Positions 51,639 to 61,043 of a DNA stretch of 64,000 nt are shown here, in pieces. The notes under the pieces were generated by a model. That model was not told the origin of the DNA and did no database searches. It saw only the letters and a program-made list of their open reading frames with translations. The position numbers and the translations under genes were made by a program. The stretch is taken from contig JAJQCE010000004.1 in the NCBI GenBank assembly GCA_021202895.1, positions 1-64,000 of the forward strand. The letters run 5' to 3'. Position 1 is the stretch's first letter. Each line of letters begins with the position of its first letter. Source of the stretch: Ruminococcus sp. (GTDB taxonomy: Bacteria; Bacillota; Clostridia; Oscillospirales; Ruminococcaceae).

Positions 51639-52949
51639 ATGGCGATTTTAAAATTTCAAAGACCGAACGGCACACAGGACGTTGTCGGAAAGCAGATTGA
51701 CAAATGGCACACTGTCGAGGACATTGTAACAAGCGAAGCTCAGGTTTACGGCTTCAGTGAAATTCGTATTCCAACCTTTGAAAGCACCTCGCTGTTTGTG
51801 CGCTCTGTAGGGGATTCAACGGACGTTGTGCAGAAGGAAATGTACAGTGTAAGCGCAAAAGGCGACGCAGAGCTTTCGCTTCGTCCAGAGGGGACGGCAG
51901 GAGCTATGAGAGCCGTTATCGAAAACGGCTTGCTCAACGAGAGCTTTCCGCAAAAGGTTTATTACCTGCTCTCCTGCTTTCGCCACGAAAAGCCGCAGGC
52001 GGGCAGACTGCGTGAATTTCACCAGTTTGGCTGTGAAATGGTAGGCTCGCAGGATCCACGCTCTGATGCAGAGCTTATTTCCCTTGCAAAGTCGATAATT
52101 GACAGAACGGGGATAAAGGGAGTGGAGCTTTACATCAACTCTATAGGCTGTCCAAATTGCAGAGCTAGGTTTACTGAGGCTTTAAAGAGCTATTTTGCCG
52201 ACAAGCAGGATTCTCTTTGCGACAACTGCAAAAACCGCCTTGAAACCAATCCTTTGAGGGTTATAGACTGCAAGGAGGAGAACTGCGCTAAAATTGCAAA
52301 GGACGCTCCGATAATTTTAGACTATCTCTGCGACGAGTGCAGCGAGCATTTTGAAAAGCTTAAACGCTGTCTTGACGCAATGGAAATCAAATACACTGTG
52401 AATCCAAAAATTGTAAGAGGTCTTGACTACTACACCAAAACGGTGTTTGAGTTCGTCACGACCGACATAGGCTCACAGGGTACAATCTGCGGAGGCGGAC
52501 GCTATGACGGACTTATCGAGCAGCTTGGCGCAAAGTCTACTCCCGCAATGGGCTTCGCTATGGGGCTGGAGCGGCTTATTCTGACTATGGAAAATCAGGG
52601 AGTTGAATTTAAAAACGAGCCGACCTGTGATCTCTACATTGCCACACTGGGCGAAAAAGCGGAGATTAAAGCCATGCAGCTTTGCTCACAGCTTCGTGAA
52701 AACGGAAATATGGCTGAGTGCGATATAGTAGGACGAGGACTTAAGGCAGAGATGAAATACGCCGACAAAATAGGCGCAAAATTTTCAATGGTAATAGGCG
52801 ACTACGAGCTTGAAAGCTCTTCGGCAAGGCTTAGGAATATGAAAAACGGAGAGCTGAGCGAAATTAAGCTTGACGGCAGCTTTGCATACAATTTTGAAAG
52901 CGTGCTGGTTTCGTTCCTGCTCGGTGCGGACGATATTTTCAAACAGTGA
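51639..52949 (+). CDS. hisS: histidyl-tRNA synthetase
   Basis: 436 residues from the ATG at 51639 (AAAGGAG upstream). Class II synthetase: RPNGTQDVVG at the N-terminus, YYLLSCFRHEKPQAGRLREFHQFG (motif 2), the histidine-binding ARG-type motif VRGLDYYTKTVFEF, and ICGGGRYDGL with MGFAMGLERLI (motif 3). A C-terminal anticodon domain follows. Under T-box control. Confidence 0.96.
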   Translation: MAILKFQRPNGTQDVVGKQIDKWHTVEDIVTSEAQVYGFSEIRIPTFESTSLFVRSVGDSTDVVQKEMYSVSAKGDAELSLRPEGTAGAMRAVIENGLLNESFPQKVYYLLSCFRHEKPQAGRLREFHQFGCEMVGSQDPRSDAELISLAKSIIDRTGIKGVELYINSIGCPNCRARFTEALKSYFADKQDSLCDNCKNRLETNPLRVIDCKEENCAKIAKDAPIILDYLCDECSEHFEKLKRCLDAMEIKYTVNPKIVRGLDYYTKTVFEFVTTDIGSQGTICGGGRYDGLIEQLGAKSTPAMGFAMGLERLILTMENQGVEFKNEPTCDLYIATLGEKAEIKAMQLCSQLRENGNMAECDIVGRGLKAEMKYADKIGAKFSMVIGDYELESSSARLRNMKNGELSEIKLDGSFAYNFESVLVSFLLGADDIFKQ

Positions 52950-52960
52950 GGAGGTACGCT

Positions 52961-53269
52961 ATGGCAAGCGAAAAGGATCGGTGTATAATTTGTGGAGATA
53001 TTCCGCTGGTAAGGATTCATACGCCGCAGGAATATATGATGTGCCTTGACAGCTTTATGCGGATGGTAAACGCAGACGATCTTAAGATAGTTTACCAAAC
53101 CTGTCCGCTTGACAAGGTTATCGTCGACGGTAAATTCTACACGAGAAAGCTTTTTCATCAATTCCAATGTCAAGGTTGCGGTTGTATTTACGGAATGTAC
53201 GTTGACGCCGAGCAGGGCGGAGAAATAAAGCTTAACGACGAGATTTTTTATCCGGGGAATTACGACTAG
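52961..53269 (+). CDS. small putative zinc-binding protein, function unknown
   Basis: 102 residues from the ATG at 52961 (GAGGAGG overlapping the hisS stop). Cys pairs CIICG (N-terminal) and CQGCGC (about residue 70) could bind a metal. Otherwise acidic and soluble, with FYTRKLFHQFQCQGCGCIYGMYVDA near the C-terminus. Lies between hisS and aspS in one transcript. Family not recognised. Confidence 0.7.
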   Translation: MASEKDRCIICGDIPLVRIHTPQEYMMCLDSFMRMVNADDLKIVYQTCPLDKVIVDGKFYTRKLFHQFQCQGCGCIYGMYVDAEQGGEIKLNDEIFYPGNYD

Positions 53270-53282
53270 GAGATATGTGAGG

Positions 53283-53804
53283 ATGTTTTTTATATTTCCA
53301 AAAAAATATGAATTTTACACAACGCTTACTCCGAAGCAGTGCGCAAACAAGCTTCGCCGTGAGCTTGTGGACTTTCAGAGAAAGCCCAGCCTTGTCGCCG
53401 CAAACAAATTTTTCAAGGCGCACAGGCAGGACGACTGCTATTACGGCAGTTGGGAAAGCGGCGGCAGCTTTGAGGTTTTCTATCACCATGCCAAAAAGCA
53501 CGATGGCTCGTCAGCAGGCTTTTTCGGCAGCATAAAAAAGAGCGACGACGGCTCTGTGATTACGGGAAAGCTTAGACGAACTGTGCCTTTTTATATAGTC
53601 TGCGCAACATGGACGCTGATTTTGCTCTTTTTGATTCTCTGCCTTTTGGCGCTTAAAGAATACGAGGGTGCGCTCTGTACGGTGGCGGTGTTTGTTATCG
53701 GACTTCTGCTTATTTGTCAGGACAATTCAGCGCAGGAGGTAAAGGGCTTTCTCTCTTCATTCCCAAGTGAGGAGAGCTTTGGCGAAGAATCAGAAAAAAA
53801 TTAA
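53283..53804 (+). CDS. membrane protein, function unknown
   Basis: 173 residues. The ATG at 53283 is chosen; a GTG at 53277 is equally possible. A soluble N-terminal ~100 residues (FIFPKKYEFYTTLTPKQCANKLRRELVDF..) is followed by two adjacent membrane helices (~103-145) and a short Ser/Glu tail. No family recognised. Part of the hisS-aspS transcript. Confidence 0.65.
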   Translation: MFFIFPKKYEFYTTLTPKQCANKLRRELVDFQRKPSLVAANKFFKAHRQDDCYYGSWESGGSFEVFYHHAKKHDGSSAGFFGSIKKSDDGSVITGKLRRTVPFYIVCATWTLILLFLILCLLALKEYEGALCTVAVFVIGLLLICQDNSAQEVKGFLSSFPSEESFGEESEKN

Positions 53805-53824
53805 AATATAGAAAGGAATTTTAT

Positions 53825-55627
53825 ATGGCACTTGATACAATGAAGGGACTAAAGAGAACGCACTACTGTGCGCAGATTCCGCTTGAGCCGTGCGAGGTTA
53901 CGGTGTGCGGTTTTGCGGATAGAGTTAGGGATATGGGCAACCTTATCTTTATAAATTTGAGAGATCGCACTGGAATAGTCCAGCTTGCGTTTAACGATCG
54001 GACAGAGCGGGAAATTTTTGAAAAAGCGCAGAGCGTTCACAGCGAGTACGTGCTTATGGCAAAGGGAAGGGTTTGCCCTCGCGAGAGCGTGAACAGCAAG
54101 CTTGCGACAGGTGCCGTCGAGATTATTGTAAGCGATCTTCGGATTCTCTCAAAGGCGCAGACGACACCTTTTGAGGTGACAAACTCCGACAAGGTAAACG
54201 AGGAGCTTAAGCTTCGTTACCGCTATCTGGATTTGCGCAGTCCAAAGCTTCAGAGCAATCTGATTTTCCGCCACAGGCTTGCAAAGGCGGCGAGAGAATA
54301 TTTTTATGAAAACGACTTTTTGGAGATTGAAACTCCGATGATGATGAAATCTACTCCTGAGGGAGCGAGGGATTATCTTGTGCCGTCAAGAGTTCACAAC
54401 GGGAGCTTCTATGCGCTGCCGCAGTCGCCGCAGATTTACAAGCAGCTGCTGATGGTTTCAGGCTTTGACCGCTATGTGCAGATTGCTCGCTGCTTCAGAG
54501 ATGAGGATTTAAGAGCTGACAGACAGCCTGAATTTACACAGATAGACCTTGAGATGTCCTTTACCGACGTTGACGGACTTATCGAAATGGGCGAGGGCTT
54601 TTTAAAGCACGTCTGCAAGGAGGTGCTGGGCAGGGAAATTGAAACTCCGCTGCCGAGATACACCTATGCGCAGGCAATGAACCGCTTCGGCACTGATAAG
54701 CCCGACACGCGCTTTGAAATGGAAATTATGGACATAACCGACGTTGCAAAGGGCATAGAGTTTCCAGTTTTTGCTTCCGCTCTTGAAAGCGGCGGAAGCG
54801 TAAGAGCGATAACGGCTAAAAACGCCGCTTCGGTCTACACGAGAAAGGAAATAGACAAGCTTATAGAGCACGCTAAAGGCATAGGTGCAAAGGGGCTTGC
54901 CTATATTCGTTACACTGCTGACGGAGCTAACTGCTCGTTTAAGAAATTCTTAGCTGACGGAGATTTAGAGCGTCTGCTTGAAGCGACAGGAGCTGAACAA
55001 GGCGACTTGGTGCTTATTGCCGCTGACAAGGAAAAAATCGCTCTGCCTGTACTTGGTGCGCTAAGGCTGATTATCGCAAAGCGGCTTGATATTATACCGC
55101 AGGACAAGCTTAATTTTCTTGTCATCACGCAAATGCCTTTCTTTGAATACGATGAGGAGAGCGGCTCATGGATTGCCATGCACCACCCGTTTACCATGCC
55201 GCTTGAGGAGTGTCTGGACAGTCTGGACAGCGATCCTGCTTCTGTGCGTGCACAAGCGTTTGACTTTGTGCTTAACGGCGTGGAGCTGTCGAGCGGCTCT
55301 ATGCGTATCACCGACTATGAGCTTCAGCAGAGAATGTTTGAAGCTTTAGGAATGAGCGATGAGGAGATAAAGGCAAAGTTTGGATTTTTAGTTGACGCTT
55401 ATCACTACGGTGCGCCGCCTCACGGAGGAATGGGCTTCGGGCTTGACAGGCTTGCTATGACGCTTTCTGGAGCGGATTCGCTCAGAGATGTAGTTGCTTT
55501 TCCAAAGGTTCAGAACGCAAGCGAGCTTATGAGCGAATGCCCTGCCGAAGTGGACGCTTCACAGCTTGACGAGCTGGGAATTTGCATAAAAGAAAAAGCT
55601 GATTTAAAGGCTTGCGAGGAGGAGTAA
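53825..55627 (+). CDS. aspS: aspartyl-tRNA synthetase (bacterial type)
   Basis: 600 residues, usual ~590. N-terminal OB fold (EVTVCGFADRVRDMGNLIFINLRDRTGIVQ), motif 1 FLEIETPMMMKSTPEGARDYLVPSR, motif 2 ARCFRDEDLRADRQPEFTQID, the bacterial GAD insertion (~290-420) and motif 3 GGMGFGLDRLAMTL. It charges tRNA-Asp. It shares the T-box transcript with hisS. Confidence 0.96.
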   Translation: MALDTMKGLKRTHYCAQIPLEPCEVTVCGFADRVRDMGNLIFINLRDRTGIVQLAFNDRTEREIFEKAQSVHSEYVLMAKGRVCPRESVNSKLATGAVEIIVSDLRILSKAQTTPFEVTNSDKVNEELKLRYRYLDLRSPKLQSNLIFRHRLAKAAREYFYENDFLEIETPMMMKSTPEGARDYLVPSRVHNGSFYALPQSPQIYKQLLMVSGFDRYVQIARCFRDEDLRADRQPEFTQIDLEMSFTDVDGLIEMGEGFLKHVCKEVLGREIETPLPRYTYAQAMNRFGTDKPDTRFEMEIMDITDVAKGIEFPVFASALESGGSVRAITAKNAASVYTRKEIDKLIEHAKGIGAKGLAYIRYTADGANCSFKKFLADGDLERLLEATGAEQGDLVLIAADKEKIALPVLGALRLIIAKRLDIIPQDKLNFLVITQMPFFEYDEESGSWIAMHHPFTMPLEECLDSLDSDPASVRAQAFDFVLNGVELSSGSMRITDYELQQRMFEALGMSDEEIKAKFGFLVDAYHYGAPPHGGMGFGLDRLAMTLSGADSLRDVVAFPKVQNASELMSECPAEVDASQLDELGICIKEKADLKACEEE

Positions 55628-55629
55628 AA

Positions 55630-56682
55630 ATGAACAAGCTTTATGTTTCGCCTGACAGCGACTCGCTTTTCTACATGGGCAGAACCGAGCTTTACGGCGG
55701 CTTTCCGAGATTTGTCTACGCCGCTACAAGCGTTACAGTGCGCTTTAAGGGAACGGCAGTCAGTGCAAAAATAAGAAATCACAAGTTTTTCAATGAAATG
55801 CACATAGGCGTTGTAATTGACGGCAGGCATTACAAGGTGAGCTTTGAGCATAGTGAAGAAGAGATAACAATACTCCTTGCCGACAAGCTGGAGGCTGACG
55901 CCGCTCACGAGCTTATCTTTTACAAAAGTCAGGACGCTTCTCACTACTTTGAATTTCTAGGCTTTGAAATTGAAAACGGCGAGCTTTTAGCTCCGAACGA
56001 GCCGCCCAAGCTTAAAATCGAGTGCTATGGAGATTCCGTTTCGGCAGGAGAGGTTGTGGACGCTGTAGAGTTTACCGCAAAGGCGGATCCTGACGGTCAC
56101 GGCGGCGTTTACGACGACGCATGGTACAGCTTCCCGTGGATTACCGCAAGAAATTTAGGCGCACAGCTTTACAATATAGCGCAGGGTGGAATTTCAATTT
56201 TCGACAACACAGGCTACTACCACGCTCCCGACTACATAGGCATGGAAATGGCGTATAACAAGGTTTGCTATTTCCCCGAAGCGCTAGGCGGCATGAGCGA
56301 GTGGGACTTTTCAAGGTACACTCCCGACATTGTAATTTTCGCAGTCGGACAGAACGACCCTCATAATGAATACGGCGATGATTTTGACATAGACAACCCA
56401 GACTACAGACTTAAGTGGAAAAACGGCTATAAGAAGATTATAAACGATCTGCGCTCAAAGTATCCGAAAGCTTACTTTGTGCTGATTCTGACAGTGCTTG
56501 AGCATGAAAACGGCTGGGATAAGGCGGTTGAGGAAATATCCGCCGAGCTTGACGAAAAGGTAAGCTATCTGAAATTTACCCGTGCAGGCAAGGCTACTCC
56601 GGGACATCCAAGAATTTATGAGCAGTACGAAATGGCGGAGGAGCTTACGGCTTATCTGTCAAAGCTCATTTGTGAAATTTAA
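55630..56682 (+). CDS. SGNH esterase, CE2-like (acetyl-polysaccharide esterase)
   Basis: 350 residues from the ATG at 55630 (GGAGG across the aspS stop). No signal peptide. The N-terminal ~120 residues form a beta-sandwich (MGRTELYGGFPRFVYAATSVTVRFKGTAVSAKI) like the CE2 N-terminal domain. The SGNH part has IECYGDSVSAGEV (Ser), IFAVGQNDPHNE and TPGHPRIYEQYEMAEEL (His). CE2 enzymes remove acetyl groups from xylan or glucomannan; as a cytoplasmic enzyme it would act on imported oligosaccharides. Confidence 0.85.
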   Translation: MNKLYVSPDSDSLFYMGRTELYGGFPRFVYAATSVTVRFKGTAVSAKIRNHKFFNEMHIGVVIDGRHYKVSFEHSEEEITILLADKLEADAAHELIFYKSQDASHYFEFLGFEIENGELLAPNEPPKLKIECYGDSVSAGEVVDAVEFTAKADPDGHGGVYDDAWYSFPWITARNLGAQLYNIAQGGISIFDNTGYYHAPDYIGMEMAYNKVCYFPEALGGMSEWDFSRYTPDIVIFAVGQNDPHNEYGDDFDIDNPDYRLKWKNGYKKIINDLRSKYPKAYFVLILTVLEHENGWDKAVEEISAELDEKVSYLKFTRAGKATPGHPRIYEQYEMAEELTAYLSKLICEI

Positions 56683-56689
56683 AAAATTC

Positions 56690-56718
56690 ACTCCCGATTT
56701 TCAGTCGGGAGTAATTTG
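56690..56718 (+). terminator. terminator of the hisS-aspS-esterase transcript
   Basis: Perfect 8-bp stem ACTCCCGA..TCGGGAGT, loop 7, followed by AATTTG (weak T-run). Confidence 0.7.
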
Positions 56719-56739
56719 TGAAAAGTTATAAATAAGCCC

Positions 56740-56768
56740 TTGCAATTTTAATATTTTCATGGTATAAT
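56740..56768 (+). promoter_or_regulatory. promoter of the proBA-containing operon
   Basis: TTGCAA (56740-56745), 17-bp spacer, TATAAT (56763-56768), 50 bp before the next gene. Confidence 0.75.
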
Positions 56769-56820
56769 GGTTTTATATCATAAAAATCAGAGATAAGAAA
56801 CGACTAAAAGAGGAACTGCA

Positions 56821-57231
56821 ATGATAAATTATCTTACTGCGACAGCCGAAGAGGGGCTGCAAAACGTCTATACACCGCTTTCTATGAAAGCGCACTTTAT
56901 ATTCTGCCTGATAGCGACTGCGCTTTATCTCGTGCAGTTTTACCGCAGAGGCTCGTGGCATTATCTTTTGATAATGTTCGCTGTTGACTTAACCTTTGCA
57001 ACACAGCTTTCATTCTGTCAAACCTCGTCAGTTGTGTCAATTTTGGCTTTGGTTGAGATTGTACTTTTAGCGCTTGCACTTCTGTTTTACGTTAAATTCA
57101 CCAGAGAGAAAAAGACCGTTAAGATAGAGCCTGACGATGAGGAAAGGAAAGCTAAATGCAATGTTGAGAAAGCTCAGCGGCTTGAGCAGAGCCGCCCTGT
57201 TGACAATGCCTTTGAGGACGAGGACGAATGA
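56821..57231 (+). CDS. small membrane protein, function unknown
   Basis: 136 residues. Three hydrophobic helices (~22-40, ~45-65, ~70-95) are followed by a ~40-residue highly charged cytoplasmic tail ending EDEDE. No family recognised. It overlaps the hydroxyacid dehydrogenase gene by 4 bp (ATGA), so the two are translationally coupled. Confidence 0.7.
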   Translation: MINYLTATAEEGLQNVYTPLSMKAHFIFCLIATALYLVQFYRRGSWHYLLIMFAVDLTFATQLSFCQTSSVVSILALVEIVLLALALLFYVKFTREKKTVKIEPDDEERKAKCNVEKAQRLEQSRPVDNAFEDEDE

Positions 57232-58202
57232 GCGAGGTTAAAATAGTCATACTTGACGCAGCTACCATTGTACGTGACGGTTTGCCGTCGCTTGAACCGA
57301 TATGCGTCTTGGGACAGACAAAAATTCTGCCATTTACAGACGACGGTGAAATTGCAAACGCTATAGGTGACGCCGACGCTGTAATCTGCAACAAGTGCCA
57401 AATTACCGAGCAAGTATTTGAGCAGTGTGAAAATCTGCGGTATGTCGGGCTTTTTGCGACAGGCTATAACAATATCGATCTCAAAGCGGCAACTAAAGCG
57501 AAAGCTGTGGTATGCAATGTCAGAGGCTATTCGGCATATGCGGTAGCACAACACACCTTTGCGCTGATTTTAGACTGTTTCAGCCATGCGCACAGCTATG
57601 CTTTGGCGGTGGAAAACGGCGATTGGATAAGGCAGAAGCTGTTTTCATATTTTTATATTCCGACAAACGAGCTTGCAGGGCGCACAATGGGAATTGTAGG
57701 CTTTGGCGACATAGGAAGTCAGGTAGCAAAAATAGCGCAGGCTTTCGGCATGAGGGTTTTAGCCTGCACGAGAACACCGTCAAGGGTCGGGCAGGGAGCT
57801 TTGGCAGTGCCGCTTGAACAGCTTTTGAGAGAATCGGACATAGTTTCGCTTCACTGTCCGCTGACAACGCAAAATGAAAAAATGATAAATGCAGACACGC
57901 TTAAGCTTATGAAGAAAAGCGCACTGTTGGTAAATACTGCAAGAGGCGGACTTGTCGATGAGTATGCGCTTGCTAAGGCGCTTAACGAGGGAAAAATTGC
58001 GGGAGCGTGCATTGACGTGCTGACGCATGAGCCGATGAGAGAGGATTGCCCGCTTTTTAAGGTGAAAAACTGCATGATAACTCCGCACGTCGCATGGGCA
58101 CCAATTGAAACGAGAGAGCGGCTGATTGACGAGGTGGCGGAGAATATAAAATGCTGGAAAGAGGGCAGACCGAGAAATGTTGTAAATCTGCCGAATGAGT
58201 AA
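57228..58202 (+). CDS. D-isomer 2-hydroxyacid dehydrogenase (glycerate dehydrogenase-like)
   Basis: 324 residues. Catalytic and NAD domains: MGIVGFGDIGSQVAKIAQAFGMRVLA (Rossmann), NTARGGLVDE (catalytic Arg), CIDVLTHEP (Glu) and ITPHVAWAPIETR (His). The active-site triad is complete. By similarity it reduces hydroxypyruvate or glyoxylate, but family specificity is broad. 14 bp before proB. Confidence 0.88.
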   Translation: MSEVKIVILDAATIVRDGLPSLEPICVLGQTKILPFTDDGEIANAIGDADAVICNKCQITEQVFEQCENLRYVGLFATGYNNIDLKAATKAKAVVCNVRGYSAYAVAQHTFALILDCFSHAHSYALAVENGDWIRQKLFSYFYIPTNELAGRTMGIVGFGDIGSQVAKIAQAFGMRVLACTRTPSRVGQGALAVPLEQLLRESDIVSLHCPLTTQNEKMINADTLKLMKKSALLVNTARGGLVDEYALAKALNEGKIAGACIDVLTHEPMREDCPLFKVKNCMITPHVAWAPIETRERLIDEVAENIKCWKEGRPRNVVNLPNE

Positions 58203-58216
58203 AGGAGCTGTGAAAA

Positions 58217-58999
58217 ATGGAAAACAGGCGGCGAGTGGTCGTAAAGGTGGGAACTTCAACGCTTACGCACAAGACGGGGCGGCTTAACATACGGCGAGTG
58301 GAAAAGCTGGTTAAGATTTTAAGCGACATTCACAATGCAGGGAACGATATAATTTTAGTTTCAAGCGGCTCGATTGCACTTGGAATGGCTAAGCTTGGAC
58401 TTATGGAAAAGCCTGATGATACGGCTCTGAAGCAGACCTGCGCGGCAGTCGGACAGTGCGAGCTTATGTATATGTACGACAAGTATTTCAGCGAATATTC
58501 GCTGACGGTGGCGCAGTTTCTGCTGACAAAGTACATTTTGCTTGAGGATAGGCGAAAGAATGTTGAAAATGCGCTTGAGTGCGTAATTGAGCGTGGAATT
58601 ATACCGATTGTAAATGAAAACGATACTGTGGCGATTGACGAGCTGGAGCTTGAGGTGGGCGAGAATGATTCACTTGCGGCAACGGTGGCGCAGATTGCAA
58701 AAGCCGATTTGCTGATAATTCTTTCCGACATAGACGGTCTTTACGACAAAGACCCCTACAGACACCCAGACGCACGGCTTGTCAGAGAGGTAACTGAAAT
58801 TACCGATGAGATAAAAGCTTTGGCAGGGGGCGCACGGCGCGGAACGGGCGGAATGGTTACGAAAATAAACGCCGCTGAAAAAGCGATGAAAAGCGGCTTT
58901 GATATGATAATTACAAACGGCAGGGAGCCTGAAAATCTTTACAAGATTTTCGATTCAATTCCTGTCGGCACGAGATTTATTTCACAAAAGGAGCGGTGA
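58217..58999 (+). CDS. proB: glutamate 5-kinase
   Basis: 260 residues: an amino-acid kinase domain only, without the C-terminal PUA domain of E. coli ProB (367 residues). VVKVGTSTLTH, VSSGSIALGM, IPIVNENDTVA, LLIILSDIDGLYDKDP and GTGGMVTKINAAEKAM match the family. First step of proline synthesis. 3 bp before proA. Confidence 0.94.
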   Translation: MENRRRVVVKVGTSTLTHKTGRLNIRRVEKLVKILSDIHNAGNDIILVSSGSIALGMAKLGLMEKPDDTALKQTCAAVGQCELMYMYDKYFSEYSLTVAQFLLTKYILLEDRRKNVENALECVIERGIIPIVNENDTVAIDELELEVGENDSLAATVAQIAKADLLIILSDIDGLYDKDPYRHPDARLVREVTEITDEIKALAGGARRGTGGMVTKINAAEKAMKSGFDMIITNGREPENLYKIFDSIPVGTRFISQKER

Positions 59000-59002
59000 G
59001 AG

Positions 59003-60253
59003 ATGAACTACATTGAAAAGCTGGGATTTAAAGCAAAGGACTGCAAGGCGGAAATCGCAAACGCTTCGAGTGCACAGAAAAACGATGCTCTGCTTGAAAT
59101 CGCCCATGTTTTAAGACGCAACTGCGACATGATAAGAGAAGAGAATCTCAAGGATTTAAAAGCGGCGGCGGCAAGAGGAATGAGCGAGGTTATGCAGGAC
59201 AGACTGCGCCTTGACGACAAAAGGATAGAGGGCATGGCGGCGGCGTGTGAAAAGCTGTGTGCGGCGTCTGACCCTGTAGGCGAAATTATCGGCGGCGAGG
59301 TGCGTCCTAACGGCATGAAAATCACAAGAGTGCGTGTGCCGATGGGTGTTATCGGAATCATCTACGAATCCCGTCCGAACGTTACCGTTGATGCGGCGGC
59401 GCTTTGCTTAAAGAGCGGAAACGCTGTAATTCTGCGTGGCGGCAAGGAGGCTATAAATTCAAACATCTGCCTTGTCAAACTCATGCAGCAGGCGATAAGA
59501 GTTGCGGGACTGCCTGAAAGCATAGTTCAGCTTGTAGAGGACACCGACAGAGGCGTGGCTCTTGATATGATGCAGGCAAACGGCTTTTTGGACGTGCTTA
59601 TCCCGAGAGGCGGCGCAAGGCTTATTCAGACGGTGGTAAAAACTGCGACAGTGCCTGTAATTGAAACAGGTACGGGAAATTGTCATGTTTATGTAGACGC
59701 AAGTGCAGATTTAAACATGGCAGTTGACATCACAGACAACGGCAAGACACAGCGTCCGTCAGTTTGCAACGCAGTGGAGAGCTGTTTGGTACACCGTGAC
59801 GTTGCGGAGGACTTTCTGCCAAGGCTCAAGGAGCGGCTTGACAAGCATAGCGTTGAGATAAGAGGCTGCGAGCTTACGAGAATGATTTTAGGCGATGAGG
59901 TAGTTTTAGCGACCGATGAGGACTATGTGACAGAATTTTTAGACTACATAATTTCAATCAAGGTGGTTGACAGTCTGCGTGAAGCGATTGAGCATATCAA
60001 TAGCTATTCGACAGGTCACAGCGAGTGCATTGTGACGGAAAGTCTGTTTTCAGCGGAGGAATTTCAAAAAAGAGTTGACTCTGCGGCGGTTTATGTAAAC
60101 TGCTCGACAAGGTTCACCGACGGCGATGAGTTCGGACTTGGAGCGGAAATCGGAATTTCCACTCAAAAGCTCCACGCAAGAGGTCCGATGGGACTTCGGG
60201 CGCTTACCACCGAAAAGTGGCTTGTAAACGGAAACGGTCAGATTAGAAAATAA
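59003..60253 (+). CDS. proA: gamma-glutamyl phosphate reductase
   Basis: 416 residues, the usual length. GVIGIIYESRPNVTVDAAALCLKSGNAVILRGGKEA, the LIPRGGARLI block, and CNAVESCLVH with the catalytic Cys. It makes glutamate-5-semialdehyde for proline. Ends at a strong terminator, closing the operon that began at the promoter near 56740. Confidence 0.96.
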   Translation: MNYIEKLGFKAKDCKAEIANASSAQKNDALLEIAHVLRRNCDMIREENLKDLKAAAARGMSEVMQDRLRLDDKRIEGMAAACEKLCAASDPVGEIIGGEVRPNGMKITRVRVPMGVIGIIYESRPNVTVDAAALCLKSGNAVILRGGKEAINSNICLVKLMQQAIRVAGLPESIVQLVEDTDRGVALDMMQANGFLDVLIPRGGARLIQTVVKTATVPVIETGTGNCHVYVDASADLNMAVDITDNGKTQRPSVCNAVESCLVHRDVAEDFLPRLKERLDKHSVEIRGCELTRMILGDEVVLATDEDYVTEFLDYIISIKVVDSLREAIEHINSYSTGHSECIVTESLFSAEEFQKRVDSAAVYVNCSTRFTDGDEFGLGAEIGISTQKLHARGPMGLRALTTEKWLVNGNGQIRK

Positions 60254-60258
60254 AGCTT

Positions 60259-60296
60259 TGCGGCACACGGGCGTTAAACTCTGTGCCGCATTTTTT
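60259..60296 (+). terminator. terminator of proBA
   Basis: Perfect 9-bp stem TGCGGCACA..TGTGCCGCA, then TTTTTT. Confidence 0.93.
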
Positions 60297-60370
60297 GAAA
60301 GACTGCTAAAGGCTTTGATGTACAAATAATTAACAATATGTAAAAAATAAATCTACTTCAAAAACAACGC

Positions 60371-60399
60371 TTGACAGCAGGACAAAATAGTGATATAAT
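60371..60399 (+). promoter_or_regulatory. promoter of tRNA-Leu
   Basis: TTGACA (60371-60376), 17-bp spacer, TATAAT (60394-60399): perfect consensus, 30 bp before the tRNA. Confidence 0.9.
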
Positions 60400-60429
60400 A
60401 TTATAGTCAAGCGTTTGACAAAAGCTTAT

Positions 60430-60511
60430 GCGGCAGTGCTGGAATAGGCAGACAGGCACGTTTGAGGGGCGTGTGTCATACGACGTACGGGTTCAAGTCC
60501 CGTTTGCCGCA
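60430..60511 (+). tRNA. tRNA-Leu (GAG)
   Basis: 82 nt. The acceptor GCGGCAG pairs with TTGCCGC. Anticodon stem CACGT/GCGTG with loop TTGAGGG gives anticodon GAG. A long variable arm (TGTCATACGACGT region) and T arm ACGGG-TTCAAGT-CCCGT. Discriminator A; no CCA is encoded. Confidence 0.95.
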
Positions 60512-60520
60512 TTTATCGGA

Positions 60521-60589
60521 TATGCACTAAGCGACTGAATATATTCTTCAGCTAATTTGCTGTAAATATATTCAGTCGCTTAGTGCATA
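60521..60589. repeat. 25-bp perfect inverted repeat between two tRNA genes
   Basis: Arms at 60521-60545 and 60565-60589 are exactly complementary over 25 bp (TATGCACTAAGCGACTGAAT..). The 19-nt centre has a small CAGC..GCTG helix. A short CATAC..GTATG then TTTTTT follows at 60585-60606. It lies between tRNA-Leu (+) and tRNA-Met (-). It is longer and more perfect than a normal terminator. Confidence 0.85.
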
Positions 60590-60663
60590 CTTAACGTATG
60601 TTTTTTATCGGCTGAGGTAAGCTAGTTTTTTCTTTCGCAGGCTTATCTTAGTGGATAAAAAAA

Positions 60664-60737
<74 letters not shown>

Positions 60738-60801
60738 TTAAATGAGACCGAGATTACTTGCCTACAGAGCTTTAACACCCTGTAACCCCGACCGCATTAT
60801 T

Positions 60802-60830
60802 AGTATACCACAAAATTTCAGCTTTGTCAA
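60802..60830 (-). promoter_or_regulatory. promoter of tRNA-fMet
   Basis: Minus strand: TTGACA (60825-60830), 17-bp spacer, TATACT (60802-60807). From 60831 to 61013 the sequence is AT-rich and I see nothing else. Confidence 0.85.
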
Positions 60831-61013
60831 CCCCTTTTGAAAATTTTTTTTCAAAAATATTTTTTGAATTGTCGATTTACAATTTCTGGATATTAAAGTC
60901 CTATCTGATTGGAAAAAGTAAGAAAATTGTCGTCAAATTGTATAAAGAAAATGCACTTATGGCTTAATTTTTTGTATTGTAAATAGAATTTGAAAAAAAT
61001 TGCCGTTTAAGTG

Positions 61014-61043
61014 TTGACAAATGCAGGCAGGATGTGTTATAAT
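61014..61043 (+). promoter_or_regulatory. promoter of the sugar-phosphate transferase gene
   Basis: TTGACA (61014-61019), 18-bp spacer, TATAAT (61038-61043). The leader of ~90 nt shows no strong structure. Confidence 0.8.
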
